Shown here: positions 20,709-36,188 of the stretch, one piece after another
Layout of the letters: the number at the start of each line of letters is the position of its first letter
How positions within the stretch are numbered: the stretch's first letter is position 1
Origin: Phaeosaccion multiseriatum
Lineage: Eukaryota; Ochrophyta, other classes
Direction: 5' to 3'
NCBI GenBank assembly: GCA_965112735.1
Contig: OZ218958.1
Span: 2,046,001 to 2,110,000, forward strand
Length of the DNA: 64,000 bases
Program-made: the position numbers and the translations under genes
The notes under the pieces: generated by a model
The model's database searches: none
What the model saw: only the letters and a program-made list of their open reading frames with translations
Told to the model about the DNA's origin: nothing

Positions 20709-21139
20709 CTTTTCCCAAAAAACTGAGAGCTTGCCTTGAAAGAATAGGATCCGACGGCGGCACCATCCTATCCAACACAGTTGTAGGCTGGTGGTCAGGT
20801 GAGGTGGGGGGTCGGGGGGGGGAAGCTGATCGCGTGCCGGCTAGGGATAATGCCGGTAACGCGCCAGCTGCTCCGGCGAACGCTGATAGCGTATCGGCTG
20901 ACGCCGGCAAAAGCGATAGCTCAAGAGCATCAGGGGTCGACAACGAAGCAAGACGCAGCTTCCCAAAGGAGAGAGGCAGTCAAACAAGCGCGATGCTAGA
21001 TGCGAGGTGGTGCACAAAGCGGAGAGAGGGGTATGGGAAACGGGACGGGGAAGCGAGTCTGCAACAGCAGCCGGCTCCCCCTAGAGCAGTGAACCTTGGT
21101 TTATTAGGCAAAGGCAGGCGGTGCGGATGAGTCAACCAC
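20709..21139. other. Intergenic stretch with degenerate TIR-family sequence
   Basis: It lies between the prolidase start and the RPS15 stop. About 20827-20942 holds GCGATAGC and GTATCGGCTGACGCCGGC motifs like the core of the TIR elements at 24713 and 38477. It ends in ATCAGGGGTCGA (about 20930-20941), close to the family right terminus. No matching left terminus or flanking duplication was found, so it looks like a decayed copy. No gene recognised. Confidence 0.5.
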
Positions 21140-22601
21140 TTAGTTGAGAGGAATGAACCTGGGGGAGGGGAGAGGAAGAGGGCAGGAAGAGGGCACGCAG
21201 AGCGGGACTTTAGAGAGGAATCGAGACAGGGGCCGAGACGGGCAACGGGATGCTCAGATTGGCCTCTTGTCTTCCATCAAGGTAACGGCAACATCCCAGG
21301 GATGGTGTGGACGGTGGGGAGCAAAAACGCTACAATACTCTCCCTCCAATACATTCAGCGTCCACAAAGGCTGGCAGGGAACAGCAGAGCGTACTCACCG
21401 ACTGCTGTTCGTGGAGCCGATACCGGGGCGGCCGTGGCTGACGGGCTTGTATGTGATGGCAAACTCGCCCAGGTAGTGGCCCACCATCTCGGGCTTGATC
21501 TGCAGAACAAGAGGAGTCCAGCGGGAGAGGGCATCGTTGCGGTGCGCAGGACGGGTGGGTAAATAAAACACGTCCAAGGAAACACACCACCCACCCACAC
21601 AAACCAGGTGACGGTGAGAAATCCCGCTTCCCTAGCGAGTGTGCACAAATCACAGCTTTGAGCGGCTCACCTCGATACCGTTGAAGGCCTTTCCATTGTA
21701 CACACCCACAATAGATCCGATCATCTCTGGTACAATAATCATGTTGCGCAAGTGGGTCTTGATGCCCCTTGGCTTCTCCGTAGGGCCAGCCGCTGCGACA
21801 CAGGAGGACAAACAAGGGAACGATGCAGGCAGAGAGTCAATACTCAAGTAACAGACCACGGTCAACATTTCCCTTCTCAGCGGCTCCCCTCTGCAGTACA
21901 GCAACCCCCGTCATGCCGCTGAAGAATGCAGGTCGAACACAGATCTGCTACACTCCCCTCTGGTGTACCAGCACTTGTCCATGCTTGTCTTCAGAGGGTA
22001 TCCCAGCCGCTTCAGAAGTCCTCAAGTGCCCTCTGCTTCAGTACAGACGCAAAGGCCGCCTCCACCCTCTCCCCTTTAACCCCAGCTGCCCCTCCCACGC
22101 ATTCAATGTCCTCGGAAGTGAGTCCAGTCCTTGAGTTGCCCGTTTCCCCCCTCCCTCCCCTCTCGGTGACCCTGTCCTTTTAAATCCACTCTGAGACATC
22201 AAAGCAACCGTCCCCGGGCATGTTCAGTCCGCTCTGCAGACTGGGGCCCCTCTCCCAATTCGTAGCTCACCCTTCTTGGCCTTCCGCAACCGCTTGATGA
22301 AGGCCATGGGCTTTCGGCTCAGGCCCCTCGTCATGCGGCGACGGATGCGTGCCCGCACCAGCTTCATGAAATCCTCGTTCTTAAGATCCAGCAGCTGCAG
22401 AGCAGGATGAGGGTCATGAACGAAAGGGAATGAGCCTTACAAGGAGCAAAGATGAGCGAGGGACGAGGAGAGGGGGACGGAGATACCCATCTCACGCACC
22501 TTGTCCAAGTCCATTCCCTGGTACATGAACTTGCGGAAGGTTCGCTTCTTGCGAATCTCCATCAGCTGCTCCGCCGTCATCTCCCCGCTTGCGTCCGCCA
22601 T
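21140..22601 (-). CDS. RPS15: 40S ribosomal protein S15 (uS19)
   Basis: Five exons (22601-22500, 22394-22271, 21792-21671, 21499-21399, 21158-21140) give 155 residues; human RPS15 has 145. Conserved blocks: [60 protein letters not shown] and [18 protein letters not shown] at the C-terminus. The protein sits in the head of the small subunit near the decoding site. The last exon is only 19 nt, reached by a CTCCCCCAG acceptor; without it the tail RFIPLN is lost. The N-terminal [16 protein letters not shown] is longer than in animals. Confidence 0.97.
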
Positions 22602-22787
22602 GGTTGTCAGGTGTGTTGCCTAAACTAGGTGCCTGAACTAAGGAGGGGACGAGGCCAGCCAATTTATCGAGAGACCCAAGGGGGTACGGGATGTCGAATT
22701 TTTTAGTCGATCTCTGAAATCGGCGTTTTGCGTTTGCTTTCGTTCGGCCGTAGAGTCTGACTATCCATGGCATTATTTTCATTATTG

Positions 22788-23024
22788 AACACTCGATTTG
22801 CGTAAGAATCGCCCAAATCGGAAGGACACCGCAAAATGACGCTGGGAGAAGCGCTATAGCTCTTCATTTCTCTTTGAGATGCCTACCGACACATAGTCTC
22901 TCGTCTTTCGACACTTCCTTCCTTCTCTAGTTTTCAGCATTTCCATAGGAGCACTCCCCCTTGCCGCCCGATCCCTGAAAAACGTGCGATTTGGGCGATT
23001 CTTACGGTACGCACATCGAGTGTT
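22788..23024. mobile_element. MITE-like inverted repeat with about 33-bp ends
   Basis: The left end 22788-22820 begins AACACTCGATTTGCGTAAG. The right end 22987-23024 is its complement, with a 5-bp insertion and one or two mismatches. The block TAAGAATCGCCCAAATCG is identical in both. The core of about 165 bp has no ORF. No target duplication is clear. It lies upstream of RPS15 and downstream of the plastid-protein gene at 23255. Confidence 0.65.
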
Positions 23025-23254
23025 AAAAAAAACAAAACGAGTTACATTTCAACCTCGCCCCCCCCCCATGAAGCTACAACTGGCCCAGTGCTTTTCGACA
23101 GAGGCAGGGCGGGGGCTGGCGTGAAGTGAAAGGGTCGCCCCCAGCAGTCGCCACAGCAGTCGCCATAGGGCGGCGCTTCTGCCGCCCAAGAGGCCAGGGC
23201 GGCTGAAGGAGGTGACTTGAGGCCTGGGCGCGTGAGTCGCACATCCCATCCTCT

Positions 23255-24589
23255 CTACTCCACGGGGGTCTTCCCGCCAGGAATGGCCTCCAAAAGGGCG
23301 TCAAAGTTCTCCACGACATGCCCATACTCCTGGGAAAGAGAGAGGAGAGTAGGGCGCGAGTGAGAATATGCGCCACTTTGCTGTTGCTGCTGCTGAGAAA
23401 GAGAGGTGGGAGCAAGCCGGGCGCGGAAATCTGCGCCGTACGCAACAAGCGCCAGAGAGTGCAGGTGTCCTCCTCTCTTACCTGCTCTATTTTGCTCTCG
23501 TCGGTCAGGCTCTTCTTCACCCCCTGAAGCAGCGCTTGGTCCATCTTCTCAACGGATGCAATGAACTTGCGGTACGCCGCATCGACCTGTGTCAGAGAAG
23601 CATGGACAGACAGACAGACGGACAGACAGACAGACAGGCAAACGCGAGAGAGCTAGTTCAGCAAGGAGGATGCGAAGCGTGGCATGTGCTTGCCGACACA
23701 CCATACACTACCTTCGGTCGGTCTTCGTCCTCCGCATATGCCATGATGTTCCTGCTGTCTACTCGCACGCCCGAAAAAGGTGGCACGCGAAGGGATCCCC
23801 TCATACTGCAGGAGGATAGGGAAACAAAGACAGACAAGCAGGGGATGAGACAGAGACAGGACCAGTAAGCTGAGCCTCCACAGCCTCACCCACTCGTGCG
23901 CACTCCGCACACTCCTCGTCCCCACCCCTTCGGTCAGCGCATCCCTCGGCGCAACTCTCCCGTCCTTGACGCATCTCGTCACCCTCCTGGATGAGTAGAG
24001 CCGTCCCCCCTCCACTCACTTGAACCAGTCCTTATCGGGAATGTATGTTGTCTCGAAGCCCACCAATGTGCGCTGAGCCGCCTGAAGGCCTTTCAAGCCC
24101 TCCTTCACCTGGGAGAAGTGCAGTAAACATGAGTCGTGAAGGAGGAGGGGCAAGGAAGCAGACCACGAGGGTTTCGCTGCGCGCAGCGCGTGATTGACAC
24201 ACCTTGACTAGTCGCTCGTTCTTAAATATAGCACCTCGCAAGTCATCCCCCTTCTCGAAAGCTTGAGCCGCACCAGTGGTGTAAAGCAAGCCCTGCACAG
24301 CGGCTGCAGAGGCCACCAAGCTGCTTTGTAAGAAACGCATCCTATCCGTCCCACTCCCTCTTGAAGCCGTCATCGCCAGGCCCACGCTCCGACTTCGTGC
24401 CCTTCCACAGCAAGAGCACCCTGGCGAGCAGCTTGTCTGCCGTTGCTGCTGCTTCTCTGGCACAGCAACCTTCAGTGTCAATTGTCTCCCAGAAGTGCCA
24501 CTGATGAATGCATTCAGACAGACAGGCGCGACTGCCGCCACGATGCAGAAGAATAAGAGCCTACTCAAGAGACGCGGCTCCATGGTCAA
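23255..24589 (-). CDS. Plastid (probably thylakoid lumen) protein with tripartite targeting
   Basis: Five exons (24589-24203, 24108-24020, 23805-23712, 23586-23482, 23329-23255) give 249 residues. The N-terminus is an ER signal peptide (LLSRLLFFCIVAAVAP) ending at CLNAFISG; the Ala-Phe junction is the known cue for import into secondary red plastids. A transit-like Ser/Arg region follows, then a second hydrophobic stretch SLVASAAAVQGLLYTTG ending AQA before FEKGDDLRG, as for a lumenal cleavage. The mature part of about 140 residues is helical and charged (EKMDQALLQGVKKSLTDESK), which recalls four-helix extrinsic photosystem proteins such as PsbQ. I cannot assign it to a named family. A second ATG at 24583 is an alternative start. 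Confidence 0.85.
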
Positions 24590-24712
24590 TCCAAATTGTG
24601 TCTCTTTCTTACTACTGTGGAGCTGTCTCTTGTTTTGACGGAAGATGAAAAACGATGAGGGGGGAACAGCTCAGTACGTGCGGATGGCACTGGAAGGCAT
24701 TCGTTGTCATTC

Positions 24713-24913
24713 TCGACCCCTGACGCACTATCTACGTACGCTATCCGCTATCGCCTTCGCCGGCGCCAGCCGGCTTTGGGGGGTGGGGGGGTTGTGGGGG
24801 CGTGCTATCCGCTATCGCCGGCGCCAGCCGATCCGCTATCCGCTATCGGCCGGCGGCCGATAGCGCGCTATCGAGAATGTAGGCGATAGTGTGTGTGTGT
24901 GGCAGGGGTCCAC
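24713..24913. mobile_element. About 200-bp TIR-family element with 6-bp target duplication
   Basis: The left end is TCGACCCCTGACGCACTATC. The right end reads GGCGATAGTG, then a short GT microsatellite, then GGCAGGGGTCCAC, a diverged version of the terminus. The flanks TCATTC at 24707-24712 and 24914-24919 form the 6-bp duplication. The body is built from CTATCCGCTATCGCCGGCGCC modules as in the element at 38477. No coding capacity. Confidence 0.75.
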
Positions 24914-25084
24914 TCATTCATCTCTCCATAGCCGAATTGGCCAGCTCTCTGCCACCACCGTTGCGTCAGCGGCCTGCTACCTGCTACTGCCGGTGGGTGT
25001 ATCCTCCCCAATCCTGCAATGCATATCACCACACTCTTCTAGTCAATAGTTTTTTTAAAGGAGGGGGTAGTAGGAAAGGAAATG

Positions 25085-26656
25085 TCAGTACTCGCCGGGC
25101 TGGTGCTGCATCTGGTGCTGCAGCTGTTGATGATGGTGGGGGTGCGACATCATGTGTTGTGGGTGGTGGTGCATTCCGTCGGGGTCGAGGGGGTGGTGCT
25201 GTTGATGCTCCTTGTGCATCTGATGCTGCTGGTGCATTTGATGCTGCTGCTGCCGTTCCACCTCCTGCTGATGCAGCAGCTGCTGCTGGCGCTCCACCTG
25301 TTGCTGATGCTGCTGCTGCAGTTGCAGCTGCATGGCGTTATCCTCATCCTCTTGGAGCTGAGGCAGGCCTGCGTTCCACTTCTCCATGGCTTCCTTATAT
25401 CGCTCTGCATCCTCCTTGAACTTGAGCTGGAAGGGGACCTTCTCCTCGGCCCCCATCTTCGACCATTCCTCCCCTAACTTCTTGCTGATATCTACATTCT
25501 TGGCCTCAGGCATTGCTTGCTTGAGTTCAGGCCGCCTCTCCTGGCTAAAGTGGAGAAAAGCAGACATGGCGCGTTTGGGGGCACGGGGGTCCTTCTTCTG
25601 CCTCTTGTTCGGCACCTTGAGCGGGCCGTCATACGACTCGAGCTCCGTCTCGTAGCGAGCCTTGTCCTCCAAGGCTTTGGCCTCCCACGGCTTTCGTGCC
25701 TCATCATCCAAGCTGCGCCACAGCTGCGCAATCACCTTCATGACTTCAGTCACCTGGGAGGGGGGCGTGGTTGCCGCGACATTCGTTCAGACACATACAG
25801 ATGCAGATGGTGAGATGAGCACAAGTCAGGCCAAAGCCTTTCATCAAGGCCGAGCTGCTCCCTTCAGCGTCCAGAGGCCCCGCACCTTCGCCTCGGGTGG
25901 CAGTTGGGTCTTCATTTCCTGCCGCTTCTCGATGGAGAAGAGTATGTACGCTGACATTCCCCTCTTGGGAGCACCAGGGGCTTTCTTGAGGGCCCTCTTC
26001 TTCCGTTTCCTGCCATCGCCTTCTCCTAAAGCATCCGCCTCGTGTTGTTGGTGTGGCTGCTGCTGCTGCTGCTGCTGTGATTGCTGCTGAAAGCGCTGCT
26101 GCTCCTCGAGATGCTGATGCTGCTGTTGCATTATTGCAACCATCTCGTGGTGGTGCTCATTATCATCTTCTTCTTCTTGTTGTTGTTGTTGTTGTTGTTG
26201 TTGGTGGTGGTGGTGTTCTTTTTCTTCTTGTCCTTCTTCTTCCTGTTCTTCTTCTTGTTCTTCTTCTCCTTTTTCTTGTTCTTGTTCTTCTTCTCGTTCT
26301 TGTTCTTCTTCTTGTTCTTGTGGTTGTTGTTGATCTGCGTAGCTGCCCATTTGTTGATCTGCGTAGTTGCCTATCTGCTGCTGCTGCTGGTACCCTTCGT
26401 GCTCGTCGTGCTGCTGCTCATGCCCTTGCTGCTGCGGCTTCTCATGTCGCTGCTGCTGCTGCTCATATCGCTTATGGTACCGCTGCTGCTCCTCGTGCTG
26501 CCCCTGCTCGAGCCGGTACTGCTGATAGTGACGGTGCCCCTCTTGCGGCGGCAGTTGCTGCGGCGGCAGCGACTGCTGTTTGTGCTGCTCCACGCAGGGC
26601 TGCTCCTTATCATACTCCCGGCCCTCTCCCTCCTCCCTCGGCTGCTGCTCCGTCAT
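25085..26656 (-). CDS. Tandem HMG-box chromatin protein with Gln/Glu-rich N-terminus
   Basis: Two exons (26656-25886, 25753-25085) give 479 residues. The first half is Gln/Glu/His-rich low complexity, from CAG/CAA and GAA/GAG repeats. Two HMG boxes follow: the first starts KRGMSAYILFSIEKRQEM and crosses the intron, the second is PKRAMSAFLHFSQERRPEL through EEWSKMGAEEKVPF and AERYKEAMEKW. The tail is again Gln/His/Met-rich (HPHHHQQLQHQMQHQPGEY). Tandem boxes of HMGB type bend DNA non-specifically in the nucleus. The chosen ATG (MTEQQPREEGE) is the last in-frame Met before the low-complexity region; the frame is open further upstream, but that DNA overlaps the divergent kinase gene start. Confidence 0.92.
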
Positions 26657-26837
26657 TCTCCAAGCACGAAAGTCGCTCGTGAAGAAAGGTTGGTTCTTTC
26701 GATGGCACTTCACGCGCAGCCCTCTTGACTTCCGGCCTCGCAGGCGAGAGGCAAACGTTGTATTACCCCGTGGCAGGAAAACGGTTTGGGGGGGGGGGGA
26801 GGGGCGCTGGTATCCCTTATCGATCGACGGGCGATCG
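26657..26837. promoter_or_regulatory. Putative bidirectional promoter, 181 bp
   Basis: Spacer between the divergent starts of the HMG-box gene (26656, minus) and the AGC kinase gene (26838, plus). It contains a G-run (26791-26800) and the palindromic CGATCGACGGGCGATCGATGG directly before the kinase ATG. No known factor site is assigned. Confidence 0.45.
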
Positions 26838-30273
<3,436 letters not shown>

Positions 30274-30594
30274 AAAGGAAGGCCCCTCATCATCCTCTGC
30301 CCTTCCTTGGGTGGCCATCGGGGCTTCGAGCCCCCCAGCCTGTGTTAACATACTCTGCCCGCGGCGTGACCAGAAAAAGAAGCGGGCACCTCTCGCTGCT
30401 TCTGAGTCACAGTCGCCCTGAGCGTACACGCAAGCAGCACTGTACTTGTTGAGATTAGAGTCCTCTTTAGAGCCCAGCTTCTCCTCAACCTTGCGGTGCT
30501 CTTTCCTCAGGGCCGAGAGACTTGTGAGTCATTCAATTCACCACTAAAACGATAACGGAGAGAATTGACGCATCACCCACGCCAGACGGGCCGA
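30274..30594. other. 3' spacer between convergent genes
   Basis: This separates the kinase stop (30273) from the TTI1 stop (30595). No additional gene or repeat was seen; probably the 3' UTRs of both genes. Confidence 0.5.
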
Positions 30595-33500
30595 TCAAAA
30601 CACTTCTGTCTGCAGCTGGAGCGTCCGCAGCAGCTGCACGATCAAGGCTTCGCCGCCCGCCCCCAGACTGGAGCCCGCTCCTCCAGTCATGGGGGGGTTG
30701 ATCCAATCTGGCAGGCTCAGAGCCCTCACGGAGCTCGAAATCCCCACACGCGCAGAATCCTTGCCCAGCGCTTGCCGCAGCAAGAGCCACACGGCATCGC
30801 CATCGAGCCTCAGGAGCTGCTGAAGTAAGTCGGTAGCGAGGATGACAATCTCAGTTCGCGCCTCCCCAACGCTCGCGGCAGTGATGAATGGCAAGGCTAA
30901 CAAAGCTGCGTCGCGTGCTAGCGGCACCATGAAGCGCTGACAAGCCTCGCTCTCGCTCAAAGCCGTCACGCAGCGAATGAGAGCGGCCACAATCTTATCA
31001 TCCACTCCTTTGAAAGGCTGGCTCGGAAACGTGGTCTGTGCTTCCGCCTCATCGATGGCACCTGGACCACGCCCAGGCCTCTCGCGGGAGTGAGACAGGC
31101 GTTTTCGCTGGATGGCGGCCCGGTTCCTCTCCAAGAGGACTCGGAGCAGCGGCCACAGCTCTTCCGTCACCTTGAGCGACAGAAAGTCCCCGCAAAGCTC
31201 CACCAGCGTCTCCAGCGTGAGCAGCAAATGAAGCAACACAGCCTTCCGAGCATCGAGCGACTCCCCTCCCTCCTCCGACAACGGCTCCTCCCCGCTGGTC
31301 GCCAAAACCAACCCTCTCCGGGAGTGGTAAGGGGGGCTGCCCTCCGCATGGATACCCCCGCCTCGCAAGGACACCGGGCTGGCATGATCTCTAAACCTCG
31401 CCAGCATGCTGGGCCACGCCTGAGCAGAGGAAAAGTGGACAAGTGCCGAGGCGAAGCAAGGGTCAAACCTAACCCTGATTACAGGCGCGTACAAGGTAGA
31501 AAAATGCTCTCCTCCCTCCCTACCTGATGCACACTGGTGAGCAAGACAGTGTCGACTCTAGTCTCGGCGAGGCGCTGGAAGCACGTGCGCATGACCGATA
31601 ACGTCATGGCTTGTATCCGCAGCCGAGGCGTGGCCAGCATGTAGCAGCAACGCTTCAGCACCTCCTTGATGGCCTTGACTTCCTTTGCCTCGCAAATGTC
31701 CCTTTCCCGCTTCTCATCGGCAGTCTCCTCCCCCTCCTGTGCCTCGCTCGAATCTCCATCCTCTTTGTCAGCGGGATGCGCTCCTCTCTTCACCGACTCC
31801 TCCCCCCTTTCCTGCACGTGCAAGACATCACTCGGCGATGCGCATTCGGTGCAGAGCTGCAAAAACCATTCGCTCTTTCGGAGACATTGCGGCCTCTTCG
31901 CATCATCCTTGGGGACGTCAGCCTCAGCTGTCGCTTCGTCATGCGCATGAACAGAGGAGGGGGGCAAAGGCCGAGACGAAGACCCCCGTGGGTGCTCAGT
32001 CGACTTGTGACCACCACCCTCCCCATCGCCCTCTTTGACAGGCATGGTCGTGGCATTGACCAGGGCGGACAGGACCCTCAGGTTGGGCTCCTCAGCATTC
32101 ATGTCCCACTTGAAAGAGTCCACCTGACGCAGCACGGCGGTCGTCAAATCGTGCACGACTGGAAAGGGGGGGGGGGTTGGGGTGACTGTTAAAGGTTTGG
32201 GGAGCAAAAGGTAGCCTGCCTGACACGCATTCCCCGCGAAGAGAGCCGCTGACCGAAACGCCTGTGCCTGTAGGTGCTTTGCTCCGCTCACTCACCTGGC
32301 GTGGGGGCGCTTGCATCGCTGTAGCGCAGCACCGCGGCGAGAACCGCAGACACACGCAGCGCATCGTCCCCGGACCCCATAAGCCCTGTCCTGCTATGTG
32401 TATGTCCGGCACAAGGGTACACAACAGAACAAAGTCGGGGACGGGAGAAATGCGTCACGACAGAACGGTCACGAGCAAAGCAGCAGCACCACCCACTACC
32501 CCCTAACGCCTTACCTCCTGCGTGCTCGGCGGCTGCTACTGACTGCACCTAACGAGTTCATGTGCAGAAGGGCCGCGTCCACTATGTAGTCCATATTCTG
32601 CGCAAGGAGACGTGGGACACCGTCCTCTTTCCCTCCCCCTCCTTGGAAATGCCCCGAGGAGCCCTGCGATGAAGCAAAGACCTGCAAAGTGACGAGAGCG
32701 GCGCCTCGGACAAATGGGTGCGGGTCTGCCAGCTTGGTCAGCAGAGGATAGATAGCTTGTTGCAGCAACGCCTCCGACAAGGGCGAGGCCGGACGACGCC
32801 AGTCCTGCGGGCAGCAGCAGCGAGGCAGGTTTGGGGGGGCAGCGAGCGCATCATGTAAATGTTCCCCGCCAAGGAGGCAAAACTAGCGCTTGTAGCCAGA
32901 CCCCCTCCCTTCTCACCTTGAGTGTGCCGACTACTTCCAAGAGCAGAGCCGTCAGCGTTGCCTGGCCTTGCAGCACATCCCGGGAGGACGACGCAAGATT
33001 CTCATCTCCCGGTCCTCCCTCATCCCTTCCCTGCCTTTTGGAGAGGGTCTGGGTGCTGCTCGCTCTCCATGCCACCGCCTCCTTTGCCAGCCCCCCACCC
33101 TCTGCTGGTGCTTTTATTTCCCCAGGAGTCAGAGAGGTGGGCAGCGTCCAAGCCGTACAGTGCAGCACCCGGTCCAAGATGGCCAATGCCTGCTCCTCTG
33201 GAAACGCGTCGAGGGAGTCACTCCCCCCCTCGACACCTCTGAGAAGCTCGGCAATAATGTAGGCCACGGCCTGACCTTTCCGCAGCCACAAAAGTCGCTG
33301 CTGCACTCCGCTCGCGAGCGTCGACTCCCCCTCACTTGCCCCTCCGCGTGCTCCTCTCCGTCCGCTTCTCGGCAGCACCTCAGGCGGTCTTGTCGTCACT
33401 TGTCTCAAGAGGCGTTCCACAAAGGCCCAGAAAGACGCCCTGCCGCTGGTGCTGCTCCCTCCGCCCTGCCTTCCCAGCGCATGGAGCATCTTCTTCGCAG

Positions 33501-35763
33501 ACTGAAGCGTAGCGTCATCGCTGCACAGTCGGAAGGTGGAAATGGCAAGTGGTCAGAAGGAGAGTTCGAGTACACACCATCACAACAAAAAAAGCACCGT
33601 GGCACTTCACGCACCGGATGTGGGAGAAGATGCGGCGTGGATACCGCGAGTAGAGCTTTGCTCGCTCAGACGGCGCTCCCTCTCCGTTGTTACGGCCGCT
33701 GCTGCTGCTGCTGCTGCCGCTGCTGCTGCTGCTGCAGATGGGCTCAGGGTTTCCAAGCTCCGCTGAGAGGGACGCGCTGGAACCACTGTATGTGGCACGA
33801 GGGGCAAGAGTCATTCCCGTGACAAGGGGCTGGAAAGGGTCCAGCTCGAACGCCAAGCAGAGGCAAGCGATAAGCGCCGGCGAGTGGGCGTCGAGAAGGA
33901 TCAAGGTGTCCGGTCCGAGCAGACGGAGATACCCGCCGAGCAGATTGAAGCTTCCCCGCAAATTCCGCTCGTTGGCCGACAGAGCCACCGAAGGGAGAGA
34001 CTGGAACCCCTTCAACGCCCTCTGCCAAGACAGGAAGGAAGGAAGGAAGGAAGGACGGAAGGAGAGCACATGAGGGGCACGTGTGCGCACATTTTGGAAG
34101 ACCCCCTGGGTCCCGGGGCTGACCCTCTCACCTCCACCAGACTGCTGCGCACTGTGAGCCAGGCGAGGGCTCCGAGAGACTCCCTGTACAGCTCGAGACC
34201 TTGCGCGGCGGACATCGAGACGGCGTCCTGTTCGTCCACTTGCAGGCCTAGAGTTGGTCCGAGACAGGAAAAAGGGAAAGAAAGGAGGTCAGGGGGGGGG
34301 GCGATGCGAGGGCAGACACGAAGATTCTCGTGTCTTCTTACCAATGAGGGTCTCAAGCAAGACGAGCGCGATGGGCTTGACGGACTCCCCGCAGGTGAGG
34401 AGGACATCTTGGCTCATCGCAGAGAGGGCTAACCGCACCTTCCATGATGGGTGGTGTCTGTCACGTGAAAGGGAAAAGAGGAACGAGGAACGAACTCTTT
34501 GAGAAAGTTCTGCATTTCGAACGCAAAATAATGCTCGCACCTTCTCACCTGCACTGTGTCGCAATGGGGGGCATGAGCACCACGAGCTTCTCCATAGCCG
34601 CGGCGACCCACGCATCTCCACTGCCATCCTTTGCATCTAGGTGGAGGGGTGCTGCTGCTACCCCAACATTGGCGTTGGCCTGCTTGGCAAGATGCAGCAG
34701 CATATGCATGGGCTTTTCTTCCTCTGCTGCGGCCGGCAGTGGCGGTGCTTGTGGCCGCTTGTCGCTTGCGAGGCACACCACAACGAGGCGGTGTAACATG
34801 ACAAGCGCCGCCTCCACCTCCTTTTCTCGTCGGCGTGCCCCACCCCCCCCCTTCAAGACCTGGTCATCAAGCACAAGCACACTCTGAGTTAGGTACTGGA
34901 ACAAACATGCCTCAAACGCAAGACCACACACCGTCGTTTACCTTGAAGAGAGCGCTGAACACGCCAGGGAAGAAACTCCTCCACAATTTCTTGTCGTCGG
35001 AGAGCAGCTCTAGTAACCCCCTGCCGAGTTGCAGGCTGGACAGACGAGACGCACCATCCCCAAACCCCTCAGCGACGTCCATCGAGGACTGCACGAGCTG
35101 GGCCAGCAGCCCTCCGCCGTACGCCGCTGACAGTGACGCCTTGACCTCGCCCCAGAGCAAACACAAGGCATCCACATGCTGTGTTAGGCAAGAGCCAGGG
35201 GTAGAGACCTCCCCTGCACATCGGAGGATGGCCTTAACACACATCAGGCAAGCGTCCAGCAGACCCTCCGCCTGCGCCGACGTACTCGACTTGGTACCCT
35301 GCGCGTCCTTCACTCCGAGCTCGCTGATGATCAGGATCAGCCCGTAGAGGAGCCGCGTCACCTCTTGTGGCCCTGCCGCCTGAGAAGAATGGACTGAGTC
35401 ATTCTCCACGAGATACGCCCCACAAGTACCCACATAGTCCGTGAGGAAGCGCACGGACATCTCCTTCACTCTCACTGGCATGTTTGCTTTGGCTGACATG
35501 ATGATCGACAACGGCAACAGGACCTGGCCCCGAACTCCTGCTGCAACTGACCCACACACCGGCGACGGGCCCGTATCTGCTGCGGAGGCCCCTGTCGTTC
35601 CCAGCTCCGACAACTTTTCTCGAAGGCCTACAAAGCATTGGTTTAACTCCTTTTCAAGACCTTCCACATCGCTCTTCTTCGCCGGGGAGCATGAGTGATA
35701 ACGCTGAAGATGGGTCATCAACTGGACGCATGTCTCCACGACCTGCGACGTCCAGAGCTTCAT
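30595..35763 (-). CDS. TTI1: TELO2-interacting protein 1 homologue (HEAT-repeat protein)
   Basis: Ten exons (35763-34942, 34883-34549, 34457-34342, 34247-34132, 34021-33615, 33520-32917, 32804-32515, 32390-32296, 32158-31524, 31419-30595) give 1,414 residues. TTI1 hallmarks appear in order: an N-terminal helical region with SFFPGVFSALFK, HHPSWKVRLALSAMSQ, the conserved LLAQNMDYIVDAALLHMNSL, HDLTTAVLRQVD, and the C-terminal VHQAWPSMLARF with GDFLSLKVTEELWPLL. The protein works in the TTT complex (TELO2-TTI1-TTI2) that stabilises PIKK kinases such as mTOR and ATM. Low-complexity Ser-rich inserts lie near 33690-33740. Gene naming rests on motif order rather than alignment. Confidence 0.85.
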
Positions 35764-35836
35764 TTCTTATTATACCTTTACAAGGTGGTGCTTCGGGCTG
35801 CGCCCTCGGCAGGGAGAGGGAGAGGGAGAGGGAGAA

Positions 35837-36152
35837 ATGTACTTCAAGTGTTGTGTGAAGAACCAACACACACAGAAGGAGGGAAGATATGGATGTCCTC
35901 CCAATAATCCACCCTGGCCCTCCATGCCTACGGAAGAGCAGGAGGATGATATCGACTATGAGGACCAAAGGATTAAGGTGGGGGGGCATGCATTCGACGT
36001 GATTACTATATCCAACGAGTCTCTCCCGCTGGAGCTCCTCCTCCAATTGGAAACTGAACACCGCGAGATCTCTGGCCAGGTAGGCACAAAACCCATCTGC
36101 TGTATCTCTCGGCATCGTGTGACAACCTTGTCACGCTTCCCTCCTCCTCCTC

Positions 36153-36188
<36 letters not shown>

